DNA of 54,447 nucleotides from an uncultured Clostridia bacterium (GTDB taxonomy: Bacteria; Bacillota; Clostridia; Oscillospirales; CAG-272): contig CALXUY010000080.1 in assembly GCA_944391805.1 (NCBI GenBank), positions 1 to 54,447 on the forward strand, read 5' to 3'. The notes beneath the pieces are model-generated. The model saw only the letters and a list, made by a program, of their open reading frames with translations, ran no database searches and was not told where the DNA came from. Shown here piece by piece: positions 14,755-24,493 of this stretch. Every line of letters starts with the position of its first letter. The stretch's first letter is position 1. Position numbers and translations under genes: made by a program.

Positions 14755-16070
14755 TTATGAAAGCATGGACGCCGTATAAGTGACGGTCTGAGCGCGCCCG
14801 TAAACGCGGGTCTCGCCATAGAGCAGATACGGCCGGATTTCAAAGCTGACCTCCTGATAGTGGGAGGGGATGTTTTCCACAACCAGTACAATGACGTATG
14901 TTCCGCCCAATTCAGAGGCACGGAGCGTATCGCTTCCCGCCCGGATGGAGGAATATACCAGATTGGTATCAAACGAGCAAGGCTCCGATCTGGTTTCTTC
15001 CTCCCCCTGTTTATATGCTGCGGTCACCTCAAATCCAACACGGGAGGCATCCAGCGCATCCGCAACCGCCACAAACCGCACGTCATACGAATCGGTCTGC
15101 TCATTTTTTTGGTCTGGGAACCGACCAGATGGATGGTGTCAAAGCTGCCGTCGGTAAAGACGGAAGCCATCTCCTCCACCGTCAGGCCCTTGTTGTAAAG
15201 CCGCACATCATCAATGGTCAACGTGCTGTTGTTGTCCCCGGCTCCGTCATACCGGTCGAACAGAGAGAGCGGAGCATCCGACAGCCGGTCGGTACGGAAG
15301 GAGACATAGTCCGTCCCCTTCAGCGGAATCCACTCCTCCGCCGTCGTCGGGTTCCCATAGGAGATATACGGCGTGTACTTCATATCCGTGTCGTAGTCGG
15401 AGATTCCACCCGCCTTGCCGGTTCCGGTTCCCATCACCAGCACAAAATTGATGTACTCCCCGTCCTTCACGCGCCCCTTCTCTCCATCCGTGTAGATGTA
15501 GTTGTTCCGCGCACTTGCCGTTCTCGCAGCATTCGTGTGCAGCTCTCCGTTCTCATTGACCAGAATCGAAAACATGCACCCGCCCTTGGTGTTCACACGC
15601 ATATCCACCAATCGGGTTTCCCCCATGTCCACGTCGTCCACCCGGAACCGGATGAACCATGTCGCCGTTCCCACGTTGTCGTTTTCGTCTCTGGAATAAA
15701 TGCTGCGGATGTCCTCCGAGCTGATCGCCTCCAGCGCGGCTCCCGCCTGCAGGTTCCGCACGGTTCCCTGCTCGATGTCCACGTCAAAGCTCTCCCAGAA
15801 GGCCTCGGAATCAACCGCTGTGGGCGCAACGGTCTCCCCGCTCGGGTCGGTATTCTTGTTGTCGGGCGTGTACGCATACAGGCTGTCCTGCACGCTGCCC
15901 TCCGTCGCCTTGTCGGTCAGAGCCTCCTCCACACTCGCGCCCTCAAAATCGTAATGCACAAGCAGATGCGCGTCCGGCTCCGCAGAGTCGGACGGTTCCG
16001 CCGCAAATACCGTCGGAACAGCGCCCGCAAAAAAAATCAGTGCAACAAACAATGACAATAAACGCTTCAT
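14755..16070 (-). pseudogene. Secreted LamG-type protein with GFEI module, frameshifted
   Basis: The N-terminal frame starts at 16070 after AAGGAG with a signal peptide (cleavage near VFA, about residue 22), then a LamG/concanavalin-like domain (VHYDFEG at the start, TLTIDDVRLYNKGLTVEEM near the end). The frame is lost at a run of seven A (plus-strand T7, 15104-15110). The shared C-terminal module (YDVRFVAVADAL, RVGFEVTAAY, ELGGTY, FEIRPY) continues in the -1 frame to the stop at 14755. One extra A would restore a protein of about 438 residues. The downstream frame has no stop codons and is well conserved, so this is a recent mutation, a homopolymer sequencing error, or slippage. Confidence 0.8.
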
Positions 16071-16191
16071 CGGTAGCTCCTTTCTGAAATTCTTCACAAT
16101 GCAGTGAGCAGTACGACAGTCCGGGAAATGCTCCCGTTCAGAGCCGATCCGACGTCTGTCGGGTCGGTAAGCATATCCTGGCGCGTGACGG

Positions 16192-18843
16192 TCAGTTGCC
16201 AGCCGCCGCGCCCGGCCGCAGCACCATATGCCAGTATCCCATGCCGACCTCACGGCAGAAGGCAGCAGCCGTCTCCTCCAGCATCGGGTCATCGACCGCA
16301 GGTTTCCCGTTGATGGTCAGATCGGCGCGGGTACACCTGAGCTTGGGCAACGCAATGCTGACAGGCAGATTCCATGGAATCCGAAAGTCAAAATGAATTT
16401 CGTCTCCGGTTTTGTACCAATTGCTGACAATTTCTCCGGTTCTGCATTTGCGCCGACTGTTTACAAACCGCAGCTGCCTCGGTACAACCGGAGCAATCCG
16501 CAGGGGCGCCGCGTCCGCATACCGCCCCAATCCGATGCCGCCCAGATACTGCAGAAACCAGACGCCGAAGCCGCCGCTCATCGGATGGTCGTGCGAGGTC
16601 ATGAATCCGAGATTTTTTTCCCACCGTTCCCAAAGAGCGGTCGCGCCGTTTTCCAGCATATAGCCGAAGCTCGGATAGGTTGTCTCGCTCAGCATCCGCA
16701 CGGCCAGGTCATTCTCCCCGATCATGCTCAGCACTGCAAACAGAAACCGTGTGGTATGGCTGCCCGTGGAAATGTGATACCGGTCCCGCTCGGCAATACA
16801 GGCCGTCAGATGCTTCCGCACCCGGTCGTCAAACCCCTCCGGAATCAGGCCGAGATAGAGCGGCAGAATCTGATTTCCCTGGCACAGCGGCCGGTAGTAC
16901 CCGGCGGCTTCGTCAAAAAAGCGATGATTGATGGCAGCCTTCATGCTTTTCATCCGCAGCGCAAAATCCTTTTGCGCCCGGTGATCGCCCAGCAGTTCCG
17001 CCATTTTCAGGCAGAGCATGCATTCCATATAATAAAAGCAGCTGGTTTGCAGCGAGTTGCTGATTTCCTTTGAAAACGCGCTCTGGCGATCCTCCAGAAT
17101 GCTGTTTTTCATAGGAGGGCACCATTCTCCCACATAATCATCGGCGATCAGTCCATCCGCGCCGAGCTTGGTTTTCTGATACTCCATATACCACAGCAAT
17201 GCGTCCCAATGCCGCTCCATGACCTGCGTATCGCCGAAATACCGGTACAAAAAATACGGAATCATCACAAAGACCGACGTGTTCCACCTGGCCGGCGACA
17301 TCCCGTAATAATACGGACAGGTGTCGGGAACGGCTCCCGTATTGCACCTTTTCTGCTCGTCGAGAATATCCTGAAACCAATTCTCATAGAACAGCTGCGA
17401 ATCGAAATTCATAAAATTCTGTTCCAGGCGCATCGTGTTGTCGTTCATCCACCCCAAGCGCTCGTCCCGCTGGGGGCAATCGGTGGGAACCGAATGCATA
17501 TTGTTGATTTCGGTGTTGATCAGCATCCGATAGATGCGATTGAGCAGGGGATGATCGCAGGAGAAAACCCCGATCCTCTCCACCGCGGAATGCACACGGA
17601 TGCCTTTGACATCCAGAACCCTGACCTGCCCGATCAGCTCGATTTCCAGATACCGATACCCGCGATAGGTAAAACGCGGCGAATATATCTCGGTTCCGGA
17701 GCCGCGCAGATGGTAGAGGTCGCAGCACTGCGCATATCTCAGATTGACCTGGTTCACGGTATCGTCGGCATTGGCAAGCTCGGAGTAGCGCAGCCGGATG
17801 CCGGCTCCCTTCTCGCCCGCCACGGTGACCCGGGCATAACCGGAAAAATTTACCCCCATATCCACCACATAGGTGGAGGCCTGAATCGATGCGATTCGGA
17901 CCGGCTCGATCACCTCGGTTTCCCGAATCGGCTGCATCAGCTGGGACCGCCGAACCCCCGCGATTTCGGTTCGCGCAGGCGCAATCCAGCCGTCCGCCTC
18001 CAGCAGCTCGCCTGCCTCCTGCTGCTGCAGCTCATCGGCGCGCTCTGCACTGTATTCCTCCCCGTCAAACAGATTTTGGGACAGAATTTCGCTCGTGTTG
18101 GCCCTGCAGCTTTCCTCGTCCGGATACAGGATTTCCACATCGCCGTTCCGGTAGGTCACGCGGATGTTCAGCAGGAAGCAGGGCTCGTGATACCACGGCA
18201 GCGGCGGCTTTGGGCGGAAATAGCGGTGATTGTGCGCCATCCACCCGTCTCCGAGCAGGATACGTGCCTTGTTGTCTCCCGTTTGAACCAGGCGGGTGAC
18301 GTCCAGCGTCCTGCACAGTACACGCTGGTTGTAATTGGTCCATGCGGGGTCCAGCACGCTGTCGTCCGCCTTGCAGCCGTTGACGGAAAGCTCCCCATAT
18401 CCCAATCCGCAGAAATAGGCGCGCACACGGCTGACATCCGGACCGACCCGGAACTGCCAGACAAACACCGGCGCCTGTCTTTTCTCATAGCGCGGGTAAC
18501 ACAGAAAATCACCGCGCCACTCCGACTGCGTCAGGATTCCGGTCTCAAAGCTGCCCTCCCCACGGTATACCGCGCCGTCGGCGAGAACACTGATCACCGC
18601 TACCCGATATTCGGTAAAGCTCCGCAGCGCCTCCCCCCGATAGGGCACCATGGTGGATGCGCCGGACTGCACCTCGCCGCTTTCCCAAACGCGGCAGCCC
18701 CCTTCATATACGCTGATTTGATAGGCCTTCTGCGGGCGGCAGACATGCTCGGTGTCGGGACGCCAGGAAAACCGCGGCGCGGCATTGTCCACGCCGATGG
18801 GCTTTTCCATCGTCTCACAAAAAACCTTCAGGCGATTACACAT
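16192..18843 (-). CDS. GH78 alpha-L-rhamnosidase
   Basis: This 883-residue protein has the full GH78 layout. An N-terminal Ig-like domain begins MCNRLKVFCETMEKPIGVDN and runs on to a conserved ISVYEGG strand. A beta-sandwich domain contains LSVNGCKADDSVLDPAWTNY. The (alpha/alpha)6 catalytic barrel contains SVPTDCPQRDERLGWMND, which holds the conserved acidic residues, and a C-terminal beta-domain closes the protein. It hydrolyses terminal alpha-L-rhamnose from plant or bacterial glycans. There is no signal peptide, so it acts on imported oligosaccharides or glycosides in the cytoplasm. The start at 18843 is the first Met and has a weak AAGGGG binding site. It lies 93 bases after the BNR-repeat gene and 121 bases before the LamG-type gene. 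Confidence 0.93.
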   Translation of the reverse strand: MCNRLKVFCETMEKPIGVDNAAPRFSWRPDTEHVCRPQKAYQISVYEGGCRVWESGEVQSGASTMVPYRGEALRSFTEYRVAVISVLADGAVYRGEGSFETGILTQSEWRGDFLCYPRYEKRQAPVFVWQFRVGPDVSRVRAYFCGLGYGELSVNGCKADDSVLDPAWTNYNQRVLCRTLDVTRLVQTGDNKARILLGDGWMAHNHRYFRPKPPLPWYHEPCFLLNIRVTYRNGDVEILYPDEESCRANTSEILSQNLFDGEEYSAERADELQQQEAGELLEADGWIAPARTEIAGVRRSQLMQPIRETEVIEPVRIASIQASTYVVDMGVNFSGYARVTVAGEKGAGIRLRYSELANADDTVNQVNLRYAQCCDLYHLRGSGTEIYSPRFTYRGYRYLEIELIGQVRVLDVKGIRVHSAVERIGVFSCDHPLLNRIYRMLINTEINNMHSVPTDCPQRDERLGWMNDNTMRLEQNFMNFDSQLFYENWFQDILDEQKRCNTGAVPDTCPYYYGMSPARWNTSVFVMIPYFLYRYFGDTQVMERHWDALLWYMEYQKTKLGADGLIADDYVGEWCPPMKNSILEDRQSAFSKEISNSLQTSCFYYMECMLCLKMAELLGDHRAQKDFALRMKSMKAAINHRFFDEAAGYYRPLCQGNQILPLYLGLIPEGFDDRVRKHLTACIAERDRYHISTGSHTTRFLFAVLSMIGENDLAVRMLSETTYPSFGYMLENGATALWERWEKNLGFMTSHDHPMSGGFGVWFLQYLGGIGLGRYADAAPLRIAPVVPRQLRFVNSRRKCRTGEIVSNWYKTGDEIHFDFRIPWNLPVSIALPKLRCTRADLTINGKPAVDDPMLEETAAAFCREVGMGYWHMVLRPGAAAGN

Positions 18844-18936
18844 ACAAATTAACCCCTTTACGATATATCATAACGCAACACAAAACCGGCAAGCCGTGCC
18901 GAACGGCGCGAACCGCTCCGGTACCGGCACGGAGCA

Positions 18937-19911
18937 TCAGTCCTCATCGAGCGTCACCTCAAAGAACGCAATGCCGCGGCGGTCGTAGGTATAGGTGATG
19001 TACAGCGTATTCTCATCGGCAATGACCGCGGGATAGGAGAATTCCCCAACGTCATCCTCCAGTGTCAGCACCCGGCGGAAGCTCTGCCCGCCGTTGTCCG
19101 AAAAGCCAAGCGTCAACGGATACCGGTGTTTGGTGACCGGATTGCTCACCAGAGCCAGCGTTCCGTCCCGCAATTGCGTCAGGTCCAGGCCGCTGCCATT
19201 GTTCGGAATCTCTGTCGGGTAAGCGGTGCACCAGCTTCTGCCGCCGTCCGTGGAGTCGCTCCTGTATGCCCAGCCGCGGTTGGTGCGCATCAGCGCATGC
19301 ACACAACCAGCCGGGGCCTCCCACAGGGTCGGCTGAATCAGCGTGGTGCGGGGGTCGGCGTCCGGCTCCTCCGGCATCGGAATCCGGACGGCCTCCCAGG
19401 TGTACCCGTCGTCATGGGAAATATCGATCATACAATACCATACGTCAGGGCGCTCGATGGATGCGGGAGCCAGCAGCGTGCCGTCCGAAAGGTAAATCGG
19501 TTTGTTTTTGACCGGTCCCCTTCCCCCCACATCTCCAGGCACCAGCTCTTTTGCAGCGGAAAAGCTCCGGCCGCCGTCGGTGGATCGGACCACATATGTC
19601 TTCCATGTTTCGATCCGATCCGAACCCGATTTATAGAACAGGAAAATTTCCCCCTTCCGGTTCCGGAACAGAACCGGATTCCAATGCGTCCATGCAAGCC
19701 CGTCCTCAATCACAAACGGTTTTTCCCATCTGCCGTTATGGCGGCGGGACACCCAGATTCTCACATCCGGGTCTCCCTCCTTGGTTCCTCCGAACCACGC
19801 CGCCAGCAGGTCCCCGTTTTCCAGCTTCAGGACGGTGGCGGCATGGCACTGCGGAGTGGGCGGGCTGCAGAGGTCAAACACATACTCCTTGGTATATCGG
19901 ATGATTCTCAT
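18937..19911 (-). CDS. BNR-repeat, sialidase-fold protein
   Basis: This 324-residue protein is built on a six-bladed propeller with four Asp-box motifs: STDGGRSF, SHDDGYTW, STDGGRSW and SDNGGQSF. It belongs to the BNR_2 type of putative exo-alpha-sialidases. It has no signal peptide and no clear N-terminal RIP arginine motif, so sialidase activity is not assured. Relatives in polysaccharide loci act on other sugars. CHAATVLKLENGDLLAAWFGGTKEG near the N terminus is typical of the family. The start at 19911 follows GGAGGG. It lies 12 bases after the truncated solute-binding gene and 93 bases before the GH78 gene, which suggests joint action on one glycan. Confidence 0.82.
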   Translation of the reverse strand: MRIIRYTKEYVFDLCSPPTPQCHAATVLKLENGDLLAAWFGGTKEGDPDVRIWVSRRHNGRWEKPFVIEDGLAWTHWNPVLFRNRKGEIFLFYKSGSDRIETWKTYVVRSTDGGRSFSAAKELVPGDVGGRGPVKNKPIYLSDGTLLAPASIERPDVWYCMIDISHDDGYTWEAVRIPMPEEPDADPRTTLIQPTLWEAPAGCVHALMRTNRGWAYRSDSTDGGRSWCTAYPTEIPNNGSGLDLTQLRDGTLALVSNPVTKHRYPLTLGFSDNGGQSFRRVLTLEDDVGEFSYPAVIADENTLYITYTYDRRGIAFFEVTLDED

Positions 19912-19923
19912 ACATCCCTCCGG

Positions 19924-20874
19924 TCAGTAATTTTTGCTTGCCAGCTCGCGGTAGTCTTCAATCAGCGCCTGCAGCTTATCATTGACGCCGGTATCCACGC
20001 CTTCCCACCAGCTGGTAAGATCCTCGCCGTACATCAGTTTTTCGCCGGCCTGGGCGTAAAAGTAATCCAGCATACTGGTATAGGTCAGGCCGAAGTCCTC
20101 AAACACACAGCTCCGCGCCAGCTCCAGCATCTCGGTATTCGCCGGATCCACCGCAAACCGGCTGGCCAGCGACTCATCCCAATACATGGTCACAACGTCC
20201 CTGAGGAACAGGTAGTTGAGGTACTCGATGATGGTTGCCGAGATATCGAGGTCGGCATTCATAGGTACAAACAGCATTTCCGACCGGTTGACATAGGTTC
20301 TGTAATTTTCCTGCTCCGAATTGTATTTGGGGAACGGCAGCACACCGATTTCAAAGCCGCTCACGCCGTTCATGGCGGCGAGCTTTGACACATGCGAGGA
20401 ATAAAAGAGGGAATTTCCTGAGGTGAAAATCGGCTCATTGTCGTAGGTGCCGTCCACCTTGACATAATCCTGCTTGAACAAATCGAGGTAAGATTTGTAA
20501 ACGGTGGTGAGACGGTCGTCATAAAATGTGAGCTGATACTCGTTCTTCTCATCCTTCATGACCGAAACGATTCCGGAGCCGACCAGAGCAGCCGTGCCGG
20601 TGTTTGTGCCGATCAGACCGTACTGATCCTTTTCATCCCATTCGCCGTCTCCGTTTTCGGAATAGGACTCCTGTACCATCTCCTGCAAAACCTCAAAGGT
20701 CCAGTCCCCGTCCCGGGCCAACTGGTACAGATCGCTGTACTCTCCCGCGCCGAAAAGATCGGTATGCCGGGTTTTGTTGAAAAACATCACAATGCCCATG
20801 CTCACCTTATCCATGTTATAGGCGCCGGCGATCGCGTATAGCTGGTTCTCAATGATGGAGGAATCGTTGATGCT
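19924..20874 (-). pseudogene. Solute-binding protein remnant (C-terminal part)
   Basis: About 316 codons encode the C-terminal part of a family 1 solute-binding protein. It aligns with the intact protein at 7933-9441 from its DSSIIENQ...MFFNK segment onward (compare LAVFVDKELF) through GDWTFEVLQEM, FEIGVLPFPKYNSEQ and a matching C-terminal end. The signal peptide, lipobox and roughly 200 N-terminal residues are missing. At its 5' side it runs directly, out of frame, into the lipoprotein fragment at 20802-21797. An internal ATG at 20814 exists but gives no secretable product. It is a deletion remnant. Confidence 0.8.
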
Positions 20875-21797
20875 CTGATATACAGCCTGTCACCGTTCTC
20901 AAAGGCCACCGCGAAATAGGTGGAACCGGAATAATCCGACACATCGATGCGCACCACGCTGCAGTCCAGCTCGCCCAGCGGATTCCCGACAGCGTCGGTC
21001 ACCGCGCGCCGCTCCTGCGTCACGGTAAAGGAGACGTCCTCCGCCCGCTCGTAATCGGTATTCCGGGAGGAGTACCAAAGCTGCGGCAGAATCTCCACCG
21101 ACGCATCCGGCGTCAGCGTGGACACCTCGGACTGTGAAGTCCGGTTCTGAAAGGCCTCGGCCGCAAAGACGACCTCCAGGGTAACCGCCTTTCCCTTCTC
21201 CACCACCGACGGATTTTCATACTGCAGGGAGCTGACAAGCTGATTGGAAGCCGCCCCGACCTCCGCAGAGCAGAACACCGAGGTCCCGCCGATTCCACGC
21301 ACCGAGCCAAAGCTGAACTGCGCCGAAGCCCCCGAGGGGATGCTGACGCTGCCGCCCCCCTCATACGGGCTGTACAACACATTCACCGTCATTCCCGCCT
21401 TTTTGGCTGCCTGAATGAACGCCAGATTCGGGTCAAACACCGCGTGCACGGTCCGGTGCATATGATCGGTCTGAATGGACGGGTCGCAGACCACCGAGCC
21501 TTGGCAGCTATCCGTCGCCGCATAGGTATCCGGAATCGGCCGGAACCAGACCTGCGTCAGCCCCTGCTGCGCATATCCATCCATCATGGCCTGAATCGTC
21601 TCAAAGGTATGCGCCGTCGAGGACGCCTCCTTGGCAATGTCAATCACCAAGCCATATGCATCCCCACCGGAGGAAGGGGCGTTCGGTGTTTCTTCATCTT
21701 TTTTGCAGCTCACACTTATCATCAATAATACCCCCGCCAAAATACAGCATAAAACGCGCTTGCCCTTTTGCAGGGCGGTTGCACCGCCGTTCCGCAT
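20802..21797 (-). pseudogene. Lipoprotein fragment (TIM-barrel glycosidase-like N-terminal part)
   Basis: An N-terminal lipoprotein signal (lipobox ending at Cys31, SVSC) is followed by sequence of a TIM-barrel type hydrolase-like protein (AYGLVIDIAKEA, GLTQVWFRPIPD, AKKAGMTVNVLYSP) and a beta domain ending in STYFAVAFENGDRLYI. From about 20877 the frame passes into solute-binding protein DNA and ends after 24 unrelated residues. The start at 21797 overlaps the upstream TGA stop by one base (TGATG), a coupled arrangement. The beta-domain end resembles part of the neighbouring 507-codon ORF, so the two were probably paralogues. A truncated lipoprotein of 331 residues could still be made. Confidence 0.75.
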
Positions 21798-23062
21798 CAA
21801 TCGCTCACCTCCCGAGGCCTGTAGTGCTGATCCTCCTTGATCTTTTCAAACGCATGCAGGAAGCGGACGCCTTTGGGATCCCATTCATAAAACTGAATTC
21901 CGTAAATATTCGGGTCGGCCCCGACCGCATCAAAGAACGCCGGATTGCATTCCCCGACCTGAACGCCGTCCTCATCCACATAAGTAACCTGCTGCGTATA
22001 CGCCGACACCCATACGGGAATGCCCTTCTGGCAGGCGTATTCGGTCAGCCTGCGGTTGAGCGCGGAGCTGTATTCGTTGGCATAGCACTGCTTGATGGTG
22101 ATGGTATCGCACAGATCCACCGCCTGCTTCCAATCCGATATGACAATTTTGGGCTGTGAGTTGTCAAAGCACTCATGATAGGTGGTGTCCAGCACCTCGT
22201 CCATTTCGGGATCCAGCATCCCCGACCGCATCTGGAAACCGAAGATCTTGCCGGCCGCATGCACCAGCTCGGAGGCCTCCTTCATAAACTCCATAAAGCT
22301 GTCCCCACGGATCACCGCAATGCGGTAGGCGGTCTCCTTGGAGACCGTTTCGGAGAGGGTGGGATCCTCACCGTATCTCCTGATATATTCTTCAATGATG
22401 GGTTCATTGAAGCCGTAATAGGCGAAATCCGAAATCATAAAGGAGTGATTCTGCAGCCGGATCTCCACGCCGTCATACCCCATCATCAGGTAGGACTCCA
22501 CCTCGGCCAGCCATGCCTCGCGGACCTCCGGGTAGAGCTCGCACGGCGTTCCCTTGGCATACTGAAAATGTCCCCGCGCAAAGCCGTATACATAGGCGTT
22601 GTTGAATTTGAGGCTGTGATTGACGCCGGTGGCGCAATAGTCAAAATCGAAGCCCCAGGATTCAAAATATTTCAGGGAATTGATATCCGTGCCGGAAATG
22701 GTCCGCTCATCTCCCCAGATGAAGTCCTCGGGAATCTCATACTGATCTGTTTTACAGCGCACATACGCGCCAACCGTAGTCGGAATCTGCTCGCCCTGCG
22801 CGTTATATGCGCGGATCATGGATTGTGCGATGATTCTGCGGTTGGTGTTGTCCTCCATCACCAGTGCAAAGGAACGGTACTCGGAGGAAATTTCAATGCC
22901 CGAAATCGTAGCTACAGCACAGCGGGAATCTCCCTCGAAAAGCTCCCATCCGTTCTCGTCCAGATATTTGCGGTTTTCAATCGTAAAATTCACGGTGTAG
23001 TCGCCCGGATATTCGATGTAATCCACATTGCTTTTGCTGACATAGAGCTTGATGGGCGTGGC
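21797..23062 (-). pseudogene. TIM-barrel glycosidase-like protein, 5'-truncated
   Basis: About 420 codons encode the C-terminal part of a hydrolase-like protein: a beta domain (TVNFTIENR, CAVATISGIEI, SFALVMEDN) and then a barrel with GYDGVEIRLQNHSF, FMKEASELVHAAGK, DTITIKQCYAN and IYGIQFYEWDPKGV. There is no start codon with a ribosome binding site, no signal peptide and no promoter. Instead the reading frame runs back into the terminator hairpin at 23109-23136. The N-terminal barrel section seen in its neighbour is missing. I do not recognise the exact family. A GH10-like or related glycosidase barrel is possible. Confidence 0.7.
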
Positions 23063-23108
23063 ACGATGACCATTACATCTCAACCGTAGTAATGACAGAA
23101 AAAGAAAA

Positions 23109-23136
23109 GAAGCCGATGCGCAAACATTGGCTTCTT
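23109..23136 (-). terminator. Intrinsic terminator after the glycerol-3-phosphate dehydrogenase gene
   Basis: An 11-bp stem (23109-23119 with 23126-23136, AGAAGCC arms) with a 6-base loop and a U-rich tail (TTTCTTTTT) on the minus strand. The plus strand also has a U-run, so it may work both ways. It lies about 220 bases past the stop at 23356. The stretch 23137-23355 contains nothing else recognisable. Confidence 0.85.
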
Positions 23137-23355
23137 TTTCGTAGTAAAAATGGTAATGCAGCCTCCCGCAATAAACATCGAAAACCGCTTTTACGGCGCG
23201 GACGGATATATTGACAGAACCGTGAAAACGGCACCTCCATCCCCAGCGGAAATCTTTCCCGGCAGAGGCGTGAAGCTCTTTCGTGGGCCAATTCGGCCGG
23301 TTCGGACAGGACTGCCTCAAATGCCCTTCAGCCGTTGCGGCCGGCTTCGCGGCGC

Positions 23356-24408
23356 TCAGCGCTCGTGCTCAAATGTGAATTGCTCCCACGGGAGGTTCAC
23401 CGGCTGCTTTTCGGTCAGAATCGCGTCCACATGCATCAGCAGCGGGAAATCCGCGGGATTCAGCCGCCCCAGCTCGGCGGCACGCCGCACGGCTCTGGCA
23501 ACCCGGACCGACACCACCAGCGACTCGAGCGTCACGCCGTTCAGCTCGGCCTTGGCCTCGTCAATGTTCATCCCGCGTCCGAGCAGAATGCCGACCAGCC
23601 GGGTTCTGCCCCCGTACACCGTAACGTAGAGGTCCCCGGCGCCGACGGCCAGATTTTCCAGGCTGCCCGCCCCTTGGTAATCGAGCAGCCGGCTCATCTC
23701 CTTGACGCTCTGGCCGAACACCGCCGCCTGGGAGTTGAAATGCAGCTCGCTCTCCTTGCCGAACAGCCGCTGATTGACCCCGATGGTCAGCGCAATCCCC
23801 AGCGCATAGCCGTTTTTGAGCGCCACCGCGCTCTCGATGCCCACCACATCGGTGGAAAGGCTGATATGATAATAATCGGTGGCCATCATGGCCTTGATTC
23901 TGCGCAGAATTCCCATATCCCGTCCGCAGAACGCCACCTCGGTCTGGTCGTGCGCTACCAGCTCATAGCTGGTGCAGGGGCCTCCGATGGCGTTGATGGA
24001 GAGCCTGCTGCCAATGCTGTCCAGCTTCTGCTGCCAGACCTCGGGATAGGTCAGAAGGCGTCCGTCCGGCGTATCCATCAGCCCTTTGGTGACGCTGAGC
24101 ACCGGAACCGACTCGGGAATGCGGGGGAGAATTTCCTCGCCGAACCAGTCCACGCCAAAGCTCGACACCCCGCCGATGACCAGCTCCGCGCCGGACAGCG
24201 CGCGCTCCAGCTCCTCAATCTGAAAATATGCCACGCCTGCCGGAAAATCCCGGTTGAACTTGGGGTGCCGGCCGGTTTTGCGTGCGGTATCGATGATGTC
24301 GCGGTCGAGATGCGTCCCCACCAGCCGTACCTCGTTGCCGTTCTCTGCGGCCGGAAATGCAAGAGCCGAGCCCATCATGCCCGCGCCTACAATTGTGATG
24401 ACTGCCAT
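23356..24408 (-). CDS. NAD(P)-dependent glycerol-3-phosphate dehydrogenase homologue
   Basis: This 350-residue protein has an N-terminal Rossmann fold with VGAGMMGSA. Then follow SVTKGL, the substrate-loop-like IGGPCTSYEL and the catalytic-lysine region VALKNGYALGIA, and GAGDLYVTVYGGRTRLVG, which corresponds to GIGDL...R of GpsA. The pattern is that of GpsA, which interconverts sn-glycerol 3-phosphate and dihydroxyacetone phosphate, but the sequence is divergent and a few residues longer, so it is probably a catabolic paralogue and not the housekeeping enzyme. The start at 24408 follows AAGGAG. It lies 85 bases after a glycerophosphodiester phosphodiesterase gene, whose product would supply its substrate. 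It is cytoplasmic and ends near the terminator at 23109-23136. Confidence 0.85.
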   Translation of the reverse strand: MAVITIVGAGMMGSALAFPAAENGNEVRLVGTHLDRDIIDTARKTGRHPKFNRDFPAGVAYFQIEELERALSGAELVIGGVSSFGVDWFGEEILPRIPESVPVLSVTKGLMDTPDGRLLTYPEVWQQKLDSIGSRLSINAIGGPCTSYELVAHDQTEVAFCGRDMGILRRIKAMMATDYYHISLSTDVVGIESAVALKNGYALGIALTIGVNQRLFGKESELHFNSQAAVFGQSVKEMSRLLDYQGAGSLENLAVGAGDLYVTVYGGRTRLVGILLGRGMNIDEAKAELNGVTLESLVVSVRVARAVRRAAELGRLNPADFPLLMHVDAILTEKQPVNLPWEQFTFEHER

Positions 24409-24493
24409 GTTTTGTTCTCCTTTTTGATCATGATCTGTGTAAACGGTTGCGAATCACACCCGGCGGCCGTGCGCGCGAGTGTCCTACCTGTGT

